Both the position numbers and the translations under genes were made by a program. A DNA stretch of 64,000 nt from Pseudomonadota bacterium. GTDB taxonomy: Bacteria; Pseudomonadota; Gammaproteobacteria; Steroidobacterales; Steroidobacteraceae. Below, in pieces: positions 48,065-57,131 of this stretch. The notes beneath the pieces were generated by a model. It did not search any database. It saw nothing but the letters and a program-made list of their open reading frames with translations, and was not told the DNA's origin. Location: the NCBI GenBank assembly GCA_021785405.1, contig JAJYFF010000002.1, forward strand, positions 1-64,000. Reading direction: 5' to 3'. How positions within the stretch are numbered: the first letter of the stretch is position 1; each line of letters starts with the position of its first letter.

Positions 48065-50409
48065 CGAGGGGGCTCCCCAGGTGCGACCGGCCCGCGGTCC
48101 AACTCGACCCAGTCGATCGCCCACAGCGGATCGAGCCCGTGCTGGGCGAAGCGCAGGCACAGATCGTGCGTCCCGTGCACGCCGGTGATCGGCACCGCCG
48201 CGAGCTCGGTCACGCCGTCGAACGCGCGCGCCGGTGCGAGCGGCAAGCGCAGCAGGGCGGGCGCGTCGCAGCGGTCCACGCTCACGCGCAGTTCGCCCGC
48301 GGGCGTGCGCGGGGTCGCGAACCGGATCCGACGGCGGTCCGCACCGATCTGGAAATTGAACGGGATCTGACCGACCGCGACGCGCAGGCGCTGCGCCTGA
48401 TCGAGGTTCGCGTGCGGATAGATCCAGCACGGATTCTCGATGTCGATCAGGAATCGCGCCCGCGGGCCCGAGATCGGCGCGTCGTCCTCGACGTTCAGCG
48501 GCAGTCGCTCGGTGCACAGCCGGAGTTGCTGACTGGTGCGCCGTTGCGCGGTCGCGAGCGAGTACACGCGGTCGAACGCGGGGCCGATCGCGGCGCCAGC
48601 CGCGAAATCCATCGCCCGCAGCCGTGCCGGCAGGCGGACCGACAGCGGCCGCCGATACACCGGCGAGCGCGCGGTCGGTCGACCGCCGTCGAGGCGGTAG
48701 CGAATGCGGCCGTAGCCCCCCTGGGTCGACAAGCGGATGCGCGCGCGGTCGTCGCGCCAATCGTAGGTCACCGCGCTGCGCACGCGAAACACGGTCGGCG
48801 AATAGCGGATGCCGAGCACCCGATACCGTCGCTCGAGCGCGATCAGGCGGCGCTCGAAGCTGCGCCAGTCGCGCCGCCGGCGCGGCGACCAGCCGATCTC
48901 GGCGAGCGCGGCGGCGCGCGGGAACGCCATCTGCCAGAGCTGCCGCGGCGTCCGCAGGTACTCGGACCAGAGGTTGCCCTGCACGCCGAGGATGTGCGCT
49001 CGCATGCTCGCGGGCAGGGCCCGCGGCAAGGGTTCGAACCGGTACAGTTCCCGCAGCGTGATCACGCGGCCGCGACCCGGCGGCTCGAACGCACCGTGAC
49101 TCTGACGATTGTCGAAATACAGCGTCGGCCACGGCGCCAGGACCGCGTCATTGCCGCGCGCGGCCGCCGCCAGCGCGCCCGCGGTGCCGTGCCACGACAG
49201 GATCACCGCGCGGCGCGACGTTCCGGGCCGCAGCGTCTCGTCCCAGCCCACGGGCCGGCGGCCGTGCGCGAGCAGGTAGCGACCGATGCGCTGCTCGAAA
49301 TACGCCGCGATGCCGCCGGGATCGGCGATCCCGAGTTCGCGGGCGCGCGCCTGCACCGCGGGCGAGCGCGCCCACGGCGTCCCGTCGACCTCGTCGCCGC
49401 CGATGTTCACGTACGGGCCGGGGAACAGCCGCATCACCTCGTCGAGCACGTGCTCGAGGAAGTGGAACGTGGCGTCGTCGATGTTGAACGGGGCGGCGTA
49501 GATGCCCCAGTCCGAGGGCACCGTGCGCGGCAATTCGGCGAGCGTCGCGAGCCGGGGATAGGCGACCTCGGCCGCGAGCGCGTGGCCGGGCATCTCGATC
49601 TCCGGCACGATCGTCACGTTGCGCGCCGCCGCGTACGCGACCAGCGCTCGCACCTGCCGGCGCGTGTAGTAGCCGCCGTAGCGCCGCGGTGCCTGCGTGC
49701 GCGGATCGAGGTCGCGGCGGGCGGCGCGGCCCGCGGGCACGCGCCAGGCGCCGATCGAGGTCAAGCGGGGATAGCGGGGCACCGCGAGGCGCCAGCCTTG
49801 ATCGTCGGTCAGATGCCAGTGCAGCACGTTCAGCTTGGTGATCATCATCGCGTCGATGAGCCGACGGATCTCGGCCGGGCTCTGGAAGTGCCGGACCGAG
49901 TCGAGCAGCAGACCCCGCCAGCGAAATCGCGGCGCGTCGTCGATCTCGAGATCGGCGACGCGTACCGCGGACGCGGCGCGGCGCACGGGCGTGAGCTGCC
50001 ACAGGGAGATCGCGCCGTACAGCAGGCCGGCGTCGGTCGGCGCCTCGATCGTGATCGAGTCGGGCGCGACGCGCAGCCGGTAGCTCTCCGCGCCCGGCCA
50101 CTCGACCGCCCGTCGTTCGAAGCGGATCACGCCGTGCGCCGCCGCGGCCGTCGTCGGCGCCGCGAGCTCGATCCGGGTCGACCGGCGCAGCAGTTCGCGC
50201 AGCCGGTTCGCGGCCTGCATGGCGCCGGCGTCGCCCGGCGGGATGCGCAGCACGCAGTGCGCGTCGAGCCGGAAGCTCCCCGCGGCGCGGCGCATCGACA
50301 CGGGAGCGGGGATCAGCGCCGGCCGGTCGGCGCGCGCCGCGGTCGCCGCGTGGGTCGCGGTCGAGGTCGTGGCGAGCAGGGTCGCGAGGAGGAGCGTTCG
50401 CGGTGTCAC
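48061..50409 (-). CDS. Secreted beta-N-acetylhexosaminidase (GH20)
   Basis: Releases GlcNAc from the ends of chito-oligosaccharides. A 782-aa protein with a signal peptide (to about THAATAA). The GH20b N-domain (about 28-155) precedes the TIM barrel (about 160-500) with LHWHLTDDQGWRL, PEIEMPGHALAA, catalytic D339-E340 in YVNIGGDEVDGTPW and ILSWHGTAGALA. A C-terminal beta-rich region (about 545-782) contains an Fn3-associated/chitobiase-tail-like stretch RIRYRLDGGRPTARSPVY and a lectin-like end. It lies between the TonB receptor and the PTS fusion and is cotranscribed with both. Confidence 0.95.
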   Translation of the reverse strand: MTPRTLLLATLLATTSTATHAATAARADRPALIPAPVSMRRAAGSFRLDAHCVLRIPPGDAGAMQAANRLRELLRRSTRIELAAPTTAAAAHGVIRFERRAVEWPGAESYRLRVAPDSITIEAPTDAGLLYGAISLWQLTPVRRAASAVRVADLEIDDAPRFRWRGLLLDSVRHFQSPAEIRRLIDAMMITKLNVLHWHLTDDQGWRLAVPRYPRLTSIGAWRVPAGRAARRDLDPRTQAPRRYGGYYTRRQVRALVAYAAARNVTIVPEIEMPGHALAAEVAYPRLATLAELPRTVPSDWGIYAAPFNIDDATFHFLEHVLDEVMRLFPGPYVNIGGDEVDGTPWARSPAVQARARELGIADPGGIAAYFEQRIGRYLLAHGRRPVGWDETLRPGTSRRAVILSWHGTAGALAAAARGNDAVLAPWPTLYFDNRQSHGAFEPPGRGRVITLRELYRFEPLPRALPASMRAHILGVQGNLWSEYLRTPRQLWQMAFPRAAALAEIGWSPRRRRDWRSFERRLIALERRYRVLGIRYSPTVFRVRSAVTYDWRDDRARIRLSTQGGYGRIRYRLDGGRPTARSPVYRRPLSVRLPARLRAMDFAAGAAIGPAFDRVYSLATAQRRTSQQLRLCTERLPLNVEDDAPISGPRARFLIDIENPCWIYPHANLDQAQRLRVAVGQIPFNFQIGADRRRIRFATPRTPAGELRVSVDRCDAPALLRLPLAPARAFDGVTELAAVPITGVHGTHDLCLRFAQHGLDPLWAIDWVELDRGPVAPGEPPR

Positions 50410-50421
50410 GAGAGGCTCGGG

Positions 50422-50449
50422 GGGCGGGCCGCGCGCGCGCGGCCCGCCC
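50422..50449. repeat. 28-bp perfect GC palindrome between receptor and hexosaminidase genes
   Basis: GGGCGGGCCGCGC and its complement meet at a GC core with no mismatch. It lies in the 57-bp gap between the TonB receptor stop and the hexosaminidase start on the minus strand. There is no T tract; it could form a strong hairpin in the mRNA and lower downstream expression relative to the receptor. Confidence 0.7.
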
Positions 50450-50466
50450 GACGCCGACCCGAGGCT

Positions 50467-53139
50467 TCAGAGGATGAAACGCACCCCGAAGTAGTACTGC
50501 CGGCCGTTCGAGTAGAACGCGCGGGGCTGCGAGGTGTTCGCCGCATAGTACTTGATCGTCGCGTTGGTGATGTTCAACGCGTCGAAGGTGAGTCCCCAGT
50601 GCCGGGTGATCGAGTAGTTGAGCGACGCGTCGAGGTTGCCGATGTCGTCCGCGTTCTCCAGCGAGCTGCGATCGAGGCCCACCAGGTAGTGCGAGCGGAA
50701 GGTGTAGGCCAGGTGGGCATTGAAGCCGCCTCGCTGAAAGTAACCTGCCACGTTGTACGTCAGTGTCGAGGCGCCGACAAGCGGCGTGTGATCGGCGGTC
50801 TGGCCGTCCGCATAGGTCATGTTCGACTCGATCCCGAAGCCGCCCCAGACCGGCTGGTCCCAGGTGAGCTCGACGCCCTTGTCCTGCGCGGTCGTGTTGA
50901 TCGGCGAGGTGATCGTGTACGTCTGGTTGCTGTTCGTGAGCATGTCGAAGTAGACCTGCGACGAATTGCCGTAGTCGACGTACGAGGACATGTCCATGTA
51001 GAACACCCCGACCGCGAGCAGCGACTCGGGGCCGTAGTACCACTCGAGCGACGCATCGTAGTTCGCCGAGCGCAGCGGCTTGAGGTTCGGATTGCCGCCG
51101 TTGCCGACCAGGATCAGGTCCGTGAGGCTCACGGCCCCGCCGAGCGCGCTGTAGTCCGGCCGCGCCATCGTCTCGGCGGCCGAGGTGCGCAGCACCAGGT
51201 CCTTCGTCAGGTCGAACTTCAGGCTCGCGCTCGGCAGGATGTCGAGGTAGCCGTGGTCGATCAGCGTCGGCGTGAACGGACCGAACGCGGAGGTCGTGAT
51301 CGGATTCGTGCCGCCGGAGACGTTCACGAGGCTCTTCTCGTACGTGTTCACCACGCGCACGCCGAAATTGCCGGCCCAGTGGTCGCCGCCGACGTTCGCC
51401 ATCGCGTACGCCGCGAGGTCGTCCTCCTTCACGTCGAACTCGCCGGGCCAGTACAGCCGCGACGGACCGGTCGAGACCCCGGCCGCGACATAGTTCGCGA
51501 TCGCGTCGCCGCCGTACTGATAGACGTTCGTCGGGAAGCTGCCGCCGCCGCCGAGACCCGAGGTGAAGTTCGACGGGTAGGTCGCACCGCCCCAGACCGG
51601 GACGTTCGACCAGCAATACGAGGTGCAGCCGCCGTCCTCGGGGAAGCTCACGTTACGCTCGTGCTGGGCGACGCGTACGCCGAATTTCATCGATTCGAAC
51701 GGTGCCTGGTGGAGCTTCAGCAGCGCGTCGACCTGGCCATAGGTCTCCTTGTCGACCGACTTCTCGATGTCGTTCCATGCCCAGCTCGTCGAGAACTGCG
51801 CGGGCGAGGCCGTGTTCAGGCCGGGGAACGCGACGCTCGCGGGACCGCTCAGGCCGTTCATCGAGTAGCTCAGGCCGTTGCCGCCCGCCGATTCGTACGC
51901 CGGCTCGGTGGGCGTGTTGCCGACACCGTGGGTGTAGCCCACCTGGGTGGTCACGGTCCAGTCGTCGCTCGGCTGGTACTTGCCGTCGAAGTCCAGATAG
52001 TAGGTTTCGGCCGACGCGCCCGGGCGGTAGATCTGGTCGTATACCGCCGACGCCGGCGCGCCGGTCGCCGTCGGCCAGGTCGCCGACGTCAGCGTGCCGT
52101 TCGCAACCGTCGCCGCGGTCGGCACGTAGGTGGGGCTGATCACGTGACTGACCCAGGCCATGAAGTTGCGGTTCGCGTTGTCCGCGTCCATGTGCGAGTA
52201 GAAGCCGTTCAGGTCGAGCGTCAGGGTGTCGATCGGACGGAACTCGAAATCGAAGTCGCCGCCGACGCGCTTGCGCGTCTGGGTGAACAGCGCCGAGCCG
52301 ATCAGGGTCGGGTATTGCGCGTTGGCCGCGTTGGGCAGCGCGGAGTTCGCCGCTTGCCACGCCGCCGCCGTCGCCGGCGGCACGGCCGCGTAGCCCAGGA
52401 ATTCCTGGCCGTTGCGCTGGACGTGACGCTGCTCGTCGAACCCCTGCAGCAGCAAGCCGACGTTGCCGTGCTTCCAGTTCAGCATGCCGTTGAACTGCGG
52501 GTCGACCTTGCCGGGCAGGTCCGTGTACACGCCGCCGGCCGCGACCTCCACGCTGAAATCCTTCGGGAAGTCGAGCGGCTTGCGCGTCTCGATGTCGACC
52601 GAGCCCGCGATCCCGCCTTCGGTGAGGTCGGCGCTCTGGCTCTTGTGCACGACCACCCGATCGACGAGTTCCGAGGGCAGCAGCGTGTAGCTCACGCTGC
52701 GGCCGACGGTCTGGAACTGATCGAGCAGGAACCAGTCGCCGGTCGCGACGGAGTGGCCGTTCACGGTCGTCTGCGTGAGGCTGGGGCTGGTCCCGCGAAT
52801 GCTGACCCGGTCGTTCTCGTCGAAGCCGCCTTCGCCGCTCGCGGCCGATTCGGTGTTCACCCCGGGCAGGCGTTGCAGCGCGTCCGCGACGTTCTTGTCC
52901 GGCAGCTTGCCGACGTCCTGCGCGGTCACCACTTCCTCGGTACCGACCGCCTTGCGCTTGGCGGCGAGCGATTGCTGGATCTCGTAGCGGATCCCTGTCA
53001 CCACGATCTGCTGCAGCGTTTCGTCGGTGTTCGTCGAGGCGGCGGCGGCGCTGGCCGCGCCGGCGACCGCGAGACAGGTTCCGCCGAGCGCCAGTCCGAG
53101 TACATGGGCCTTCGAATGCACTGTTCTTTTGCGTGCCAT
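50467..53139 (-). CDS. TonB-dependent receptor for chito-oligosaccharides (NagA-type receptor)
   Basis: An 890-aa outer-membrane protein. The signal peptide (to AASAAAAS) is followed by the likely TonB box region LQQIVVTGIR, plug with LPDKNVADALQRLPGVNTE and VSIRGTSPSLTQTTVNG, and a barrel ending in YYFGVRFIL with the terminal aromatic-x-Leu usual for Bam insertion. This subfamily takes up carbohydrates in Caulobacter and Xanthomonas. Its place at the head of a GlcNAc operon implies chito-oligosaccharides; the specificity is inferred. Upstream lie three candidate operators. Confidence 0.92.
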   Translation of the reverse strand: MARKRTVHSKAHVLGLALGGTCLAVAGAASAAAASTNTDETLQQIVVTGIRYEIQQSLAAKRKAVGTEEVVTAQDVGKLPDKNVADALQRLPGVNTESAASGEGGFDENDRVSIRGTSPSLTQTTVNGHSVATGDWFLLDQFQTVGRSVSYTLLPSELVDRVVVHKSQSADLTEGGIAGSVDIETRKPLDFPKDFSVEVAAGGVYTDLPGKVDPQFNGMLNWKHGNVGLLLQGFDEQRHVQRNGQEFLGYAAVPPATAAAWQAANSALPNAANAQYPTLIGSALFTQTRKRVGGDFDFEFRPIDTLTLDLNGFYSHMDADNANRNFMAWVSHVISPTYVPTAATVANGTLTSATWPTATGAPASAVYDQIYRPGASAETYYLDFDGKYQPSDDWTVTTQVGYTHGVGNTPTEPAYESAGGNGLSYSMNGLSGPASVAFPGLNTASPAQFSTSWAWNDIEKSVDKETYGQVDALLKLHQAPFESMKFGVRVAQHERNVSFPEDGGCTSYCWSNVPVWGGATYPSNFTSGLGGGGSFPTNVYQYGGDAIANYVAAGVSTGPSRLYWPGEFDVKEDDLAAYAMANVGGDHWAGNFGVRVVNTYEKSLVNVSGGTNPITTSAFGPFTPTLIDHGYLDILPSASLKFDLTKDLVLRTSAAETMARPDYSALGGAVSLTDLILVGNGGNPNLKPLRSANYDASLEWYYGPESLLAVGVFYMDMSSYVDYGNSSQVYFDMLTNSNQTYTITSPINTTAQDKGVELTWDQPVWGGFGIESNMTYADGQTADHTPLVGASTLTYNVAGYFQRGGFNAHLAYTFRSHYLVGLDRSSLENADDIGNLDASLNYSITRHWGLTFDALNITNATIKYYAANTSQPRAFYSNGRQYYFGVRFIL

Positions 53140-53183
53140 GAGGTGCTCCCTGTTGAGTTGGCCGCGGCCGGTCGCCGCCCTGA

Positions 53184-53249
53184 TGTAATCCCAATGGAGC
53201 CCAGTCTAATGCCAATTAGCCGTAAAAAGCTAGATAATGGTGTACCAAT
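53184..53249. promoter_or_regulatory. Three ATTGG-type operator candidates upstream of the receptor
   Basis: On the minus strand three related 12-mers are seen: ATTGGGATTACA (53195-53184), ATTGGCATTAGA (53216-53205) and ATTGGTACACCA (53249-53238). Their starts are 21 and 33 bp apart, two and three helical turns, so they face the same side of the DNA. The third contains TGGT-N2-ACCA, the inverted-repeat pattern of GntR/HutC regulators. The adjacent GntR-family gene is the obvious binder. Confidence 0.6.
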
Positions 53250-53317
53250 TACTTGCCTGTCACGTCAATGCAATAAAAACAATGTCTTACTTGAGGTCTC
53301 GGTGTCGTGAAATATCG

Positions 53318-53329
53318 ATTGGTATTGTA
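53318..53329 (+). promoter_or_regulatory. Fourth operator candidate in front of the GntR gene
   Basis: ATTGGTATTGTA matches the receptor-side sites and lies 32 bp before the regulator ATG, where it could give autoregulation of the regulator-deaminase-nagA operon. Confidence 0.5.
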
Positions 53330-53360
53330 GTCGTCTGGTCGATGGGATACGGTAGGCGTC

Positions 53361-54104
53361 ATGACCACGCTCGCGAAGCAATTGCGGCCGCTCGATCCGC
53401 AGGCGAACCAACCGCTGTACTTGCAGCTGCAACGCGCGTTGCGCGAGGCGATCGTGCAGCGACTGATCGGGCCCGACGATGCGCTGCCCGCCGAGCGAGA
53501 ACTGGCGGCGGATCTCGCGGTGTCGCGGATGACGGTCCGCAAAGCGCTCGACGGGCTGGTCGACGAGGGCTTGCTGGTGCGCCGGCAAGGCTCCGGCAAC
53601 TTCGTCTCGGCCCGCGTCGAGAAGAATTTCGCGAAGCTCACGTCGTTCTCGGAGGACATGCGCGCGCGCGGGCGTACCCCGCACAGCGTCTGGCTGAAAC
53701 GCGCGGTCGGCACGGTGATGCCCGAGGAGGCGCTCACGCTGCGATTGAGTCCGGGAACGCCGGTCTATCGATTCCACCGGATCCGGTTCGCGGACGACGC
53801 GCCGATGGCGCTCGAATATGCGACGGTGCTCGCGTTCGCGTTGCCGTCGGTCGACGCGGTCGACCGCTCGCTCTACGAAGCCCTCGAGCGCAGCGGTCAT
53901 CGCCCAGTGCGCGCGCTGCAGCGCTTGCGCGCGGTGCTGCTCACCGCGGAGCAGGCCGAATTGCTGAAGGCCAAGCCGTACGATGCCGGGCTGCTCGTCG
54001 AACGGGTCGGGTTCCTGCAGGACGGGACGGCGGTCGAGTATTCCCAGTCCTACTATTGCGGCGACACCTACGATTTCATCGCGGAACTGAGCAGCACGAC
54101 ATGA
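53361..54104 (+). CDS. GntR/UTRA transcriptional regulator of GlcNAc use (NagQ-like)
   Basis: A 247-aa HutC-type regulator. The winged helix (about 15-85) includes LPAERELAADLAVSRMTVRKALDGL in two parts and the wing QGSGNFVSA. The UTRA ligand domain (about 95-240) has FSEDMRARGRTPHSV, GTPVYRFHRIRFADD and VEYSQSYYCGDTYDF. In related organisms such regulators sense GlcN-6-P or GlcNAc-6-P and repress receptor and catabolic genes. It is first in the operon with the deaminase and nagA (ATGA overlap), facing the receptor operon. Confidence 0.9.
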   Translation: MTTLAKQLRPLDPQANQPLYLQLQRALREAIVQRLIGPDDALPAERELAADLAVSRMTVRKALDGLVDEGLLVRRQGSGNFVSARVEKNFAKLTSFSEDMRARGRTPHSVWLKRAVGTVMPEEALTLRLSPGTPVYRFHRIRFADDAPMALEYATVLAFALPSVDAVDRSLYEALERSGHRPVRALQRLRAVLLTAEQAELLKAKPYDAGLLVERVGFLQDGTAVEYSQSYYCGDTYDFIAELSSTT

Positions 54105-55138
54105 GCGTGAGCGGCGAGGATTCCACGCGCATGTTCCGCGAAGCGGCGCAGGCGGCGCAGTGCGTGCGGCGGCAACTCGAGTGCAATGCGGCGGTCGTCG
54201 AACGCATCGCCGCGGCGCTGCACGACCGGCCGCCGCGCGCGCTCGCGACCTGCGGGCGCGGCAGCTCCGATCACGCGGCGACGTTCGCGCGCTATCTGGT
54301 CGAGATGCGGCTGCGCTTGCTGAGTTCGTCGGTGTCCCCGTCGGTGAACTCGGTCTACGGGATCCGCCTGAACCTCGAGGGATGCCTGTTCCTCGCGTTC
54401 TCGCAGTCCGGCCGCAGTCCCGACCTGCTCGCGGCCGCGAACTCCGCGGCTCGCGCCGGCGCGCTGGTCGTCGCCTGTGTGAACGAGGCGGATTCCGCGC
54501 TCGCGCGCGCGGCGCATCACGTCGTGCCGCTGCACGCGAGTCCCGAGACCAGCGTCGCGGCGACCAAGTCGTACGTCGCGATGCTCGCCGCCTCCTTGCA
54601 TCTGGTGGCGACGTGGGCGCGCGACCACGCGCTCCTGCGCGCGCTCGAGGAGGCGCCGGCGCTGCTCGAACGGGCCTGGGCGCTCGATTGGAGCGCCGCG
54701 CTCGCACCGCTCGTCCGCGCGGAGCACTTGCTCGTGATCGGCCGCGGTCCCGGCCTCGCGGTCGCGCAGGAAGCGGCGTTGAAGCTCAAGGAGACCTGTG
54801 CCTTGCACGCCGAGGCGTTCAGCGGCGCGGAGCTGCGCCATGGACCGATGGCCTTGGTCGGTTCGCAGGTGCCGGTGATGATCTTCGTGCAGGACGACGC
54901 GACCCGCGAGGGTCTCGAGCGCCTCGCGCGCGAACTCGTCGACCGGGGCGTGCCGGTGCTGGTCGCGGGCGCGCGCGTCGAAGGGGCGACCTGCCTGCCG
55001 ATCCCGGCCTGCGACCCCGCCGCCGCGCCGATGGCGTTCGCGGTCGCGTTCTACCGCCTCGCGAACGCGCTCGCGCTGCGCCGCGGCCGCGATCCGGACG
55101 CGCCGCCGCTGCTCGCGAAGGTCACGGAAACCCATTGA
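54101..55138 (+). CDS. SIS-domain glucosamine-6-phosphate deaminase (NagB-II type)
   Basis: Converts GlcN-6-P to fructose-6-P plus ammonia. A 345-aa protein with two SIS domains. The first (about 40-170) has TCGRGSSDHAATFARYL and FLAFSQSGRSPD. The second (about 205-335) has LVIGRGPGLAVAQEAALKLKE (split by me for length) and HAEAFSGAELRHGPMALV. It matches the isomerase half of GlmS without the glutaminase half, the usual NagB replacement in Shewanella and Xanthomonas. It lies between the regulator and nagA, overlapping both. Confidence 0.9.
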   Translation: MSVSGEDSTRMFREAAQAAQCVRRQLECNAAVVERIAAALHDRPPRALATCGRGSSDHAATFARYLVEMRLRLLSSSVSPSVNSVYGIRLNLEGCLFLAFSQSGRSPDLLAAANSAARAGALVVACVNEADSALARAAHHVVPLHASPETSVAATKSYVAMLAASLHLVATWARDHALLRALEEAPALLERAWALDWSAALAPLVRAEHLLVIGRGPGLAVAQEAALKLKETCALHAEAFSGAELRHGPMALVGSQVPVMIFVQDDATREGLERLARELVDRGVPVLVAGARVEGATCLPIPACDPAAAPMAFAVAFYRLANALALRRGRDPDAPPLLAKVTETH

Positions 55139-56298
55139 TGCGTTACGCGCTCGCGAACGGCCGCGTGCTCACCGAGCGCGGATTCGAGACCGGGCGCGTG
55201 GTGCTCGTCGACGGGGAATCGATCGAGGCGCTCGTCGACGAGCGCGACGCCGCGGGCGATCGCGCCGAGTGGATCGACCTGGATGGCGCGCTGCTGCTGC
55301 CCGGATTCATCGACACGCAGGTCAACGGCGGCGGCGGCGTGCTGTTCAACGACGACCCCAGCGTGGACGCGATCCGCGCGATCGGCCGTGCGCACCGCCG
55401 GTTCGGGACCACCGGGTTCCTGCCGACGCTGATCAGCGACGATCCCGCGGTGATGGTGCGGGCGATCCGTGCGGTCGAGGCGGCGTTCGCGGCGCGCGTC
55501 CCGGGCGTGCTCGGCATCCACATCGAGGGCCCGTTCCTCAACGAGATCCGCAAGGGCGTGCACGATCCGGCGAAGTTCCAATCGCTCGACGCGGCCGCGC
55601 TGGATCTGCTGTGCTCCGTGCGGACCGGCCGATCGGTGGTCACGCTCGCGCCGGAACTCGCACCGCCGGGCGCGATTCGCCGGCTCGCGCGCGCCGGACT
55701 GCGGGTTTGCGCCGGCCACACCGACGCGAGCTATGCGCAGATCCGCGCGGCGCTCGGCGAGGGCCTGTGCGGTTTCACGCATCTGTTCAACGCGATGTCG
55801 CCGATGACCAGCCGCGAGCCGGGCGTCGTCGGCGCGGCGCTCGAGGATCGCGACAGCTGGTGCGGCATCATCGTCGACGGCCGGCACGTCGACCCGGTCG
55901 TGCTCAAGGTCGCGCTGCGCGCGAAATCGCACGACCAGTTCCTGCTCGTGACCGATGCGATGGCCTGCGTCGGCACCGACGCGCGCGAGTTCGTGCTGCA
56001 GGGCCGGCGCATCGAAGTGCGCGACGGGGTCTGCATGGATCAGAACGGCGTGCTCGCCGGTTCCGCGCTCGACCTCGCCCGCGCGGTGCGCAACGCGGTC
56101 GATTGGCTCGATCTGTCGCTCGACGAGGCGGTGTCGATGGCGAGCGTGAACCCGGCGCGGTTCCTCGGACTCGACGATCGAGTCGGGCGGATTGCGCCGG
56201 GGCAACGCGCCAACCTGGTGGTGGCCACCGATCGACTCGAGATCCTGGATACCTGGATCGACGGCCGCAGCGCCGTCCGGCACCCGGACGGGTCCTGA
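55138..56298 (+). CDS. nagA: N-acetylglucosamine-6-phosphate deacetylase
   Basis: Deacetylates GlcNAc-6-P to GlcN-6-P. A 386-aa amidohydrolase: LPGFIDTQVNGGGG, IHIEGPFLNEIRKGVHDP (metal Glu), CAGHTDASY and FTHLFNAMSPM (metal His), and LVTDAMACVG (catalytic Asp). The C-terminal PARFLGLDDRVGRIAPGQRA is usual for the fold. It overlaps the deaminase stop by 1 bp (TGATG). It converges with the free-standing module gene 7 bp away. Confidence 0.95.
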   Translation: MRYALANGRVLTERGFETGRVVLVDGESIEALVDERDAAGDRAEWIDLDGALLLPGFIDTQVNGGGGVLFNDDPSVDAIRAIGRAHRRFGTTGFLPTLISDDPAVMVRAIRAVEAAFAARVPGVLGIHIEGPFLNEIRKGVHDPAKFQSLDAAALDLLCSVRTGRSVVTLAPELAPPGAIRRLARAGLRVCAGHTDASYAQIRAALGEGLCGFTHLFNAMSPMTSREPGVVGAALEDRDSWCGIIVDGRHVDPVVLKVALRAKSHDQFLLVTDAMACVGTDAREFVLQGRRIEVRDGVCMDQNGVLAGSALDLARAVRNAVDWLDLSLDEAVSMASVNPARFLGLDDRVGRIAPGQRANLVVATDRLEILDTWIDGRSAVRHPDGS

Positions 56299-56305
56299 CC
56301 GCGGA

Positions 56306-57073
56306 TCAGTGCGTGGGCGACGGCGCCGACGCCGGGGCTTGCAGGTCGATCCACGCGAGCACCCAGGTTTCCCCGCGCGCGGCCGGCGCGAGTCGCACGC
56401 ACAGGTCGTGCAAGCCGTGCACCGCCGCCGGCACGCGCACGGTCGGCAGCACCACGAGCGGGTCACCGGTCCGCGGCAGCGGCAGCCGGGCGAACGGTGC
56501 GCCGGCGCAACCGTCGAGCCGGAGCAGGAGGTCGCCGGGCGCCGGCGATGGCCGCGCGCGCGCGCGGCGGGCGGGCGCGGCGGGTGCCCGGCGGATCGCG
56601 AGGCGCACGCGGCGGGCGACGTCGAAGTCGGCCTGTCGATAGACCCAGCAGCCGCGCGCCCCGCACGGCGACAGTTCGCGGCGGGTGCGCCGTTGCGCGG
56701 TCGCGAGGTCGATCCGCCGCGCGAGGATCGGGCCGATGCGCCGCGAGCCCGCGAATACGGCGGCGCGCACCGTGACCGGCAGCCGCAGCCGCAGCGGGCC
56801 GCGATACGGCGCGGAGTCCGCGCGCGGCGGTTCGCCGGCGAGCGTGTAGCGGATCTCGCCGGCGCCGTTCGCGGTCGACAGGGTCACCCGCGCGGTCGCC
56901 GCGCGGAAGTCGTACGCGACGCGCGCGCGCACGCGATGCGGCGCCGGTGCCGCCGCCACGCCCGCGCGGGCCGCGGTCGCGCCGAGCAGCGCGGCGAGCG
57001 CGAGCGTGCACCCCCGCGGGATCCGTGGCGGGGTCGGCGATCGGGCGGGCGATGGGCGGGCGCGGGGGAGCAT
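56306..57073 (-). CDS. Secreted free-standing homologue of the hexosaminidase C-terminal domain
   Basis: A 255-aa protein of unknown function. A long Arg/Pro N-region and hydrophobic LALAALLGATAARAG predict export. The rest aligns by eye with residues about 555-775 of the neighbouring GH20 enzyme: VAYDFRAATARVTLSTANGAG versus VTYDWRDDRARIRLSTQGG, GEIRYTLAGEPP...APYRGPL versus GRIRYRLDGGRP...PVYRRPL, the shared LATAQRRT, CWVYRQAD versus CWIYPHAN, and VHGLHDLCVRL versus VHGTHDLCLRF. No catalytic domain is present. It may bind chitin-type sugars. The ATG at 57073 is preferred; a TTG at 57109 is possible. Confidence 0.8.
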   Translation of the reverse strand: MLPRARPSPARSPTPPRIPRGCTLALAALLGATAARAGVAAAPAPHRVRARVAYDFRAATARVTLSTANGAGEIRYTLAGEPPRADSAPYRGPLRLRLPVTVRAAVFAGSRRIGPILARRIDLATAQRRTRRELSPCGARGCWVYRQADFDVARRVRLAIRRAPAAPARRARARPSPAPGDLLLRLDGCAGAPFARLPLPRTGDPLVVLPTVRVPAAVHGLHDLCVRLAPAARGETWVLAWIDLQAPASAPSPTH

Positions 57074-57131
57074 CGGCGACGTTGTACGGCAGGGACGGGC
57101 CGCCGACAAGTGCGGCCTCGGGCCGATCCTC

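Noticed and set aside
47929-53310. A 1793-codon open frame on the plus strand
   Set aside because: It lies opposite the PTS fusion, hexosaminidase and TonB receptor genes, all of which have clear motifs. The translation is low-complexity Arg/Ala/Val/Asp and matches nothing.
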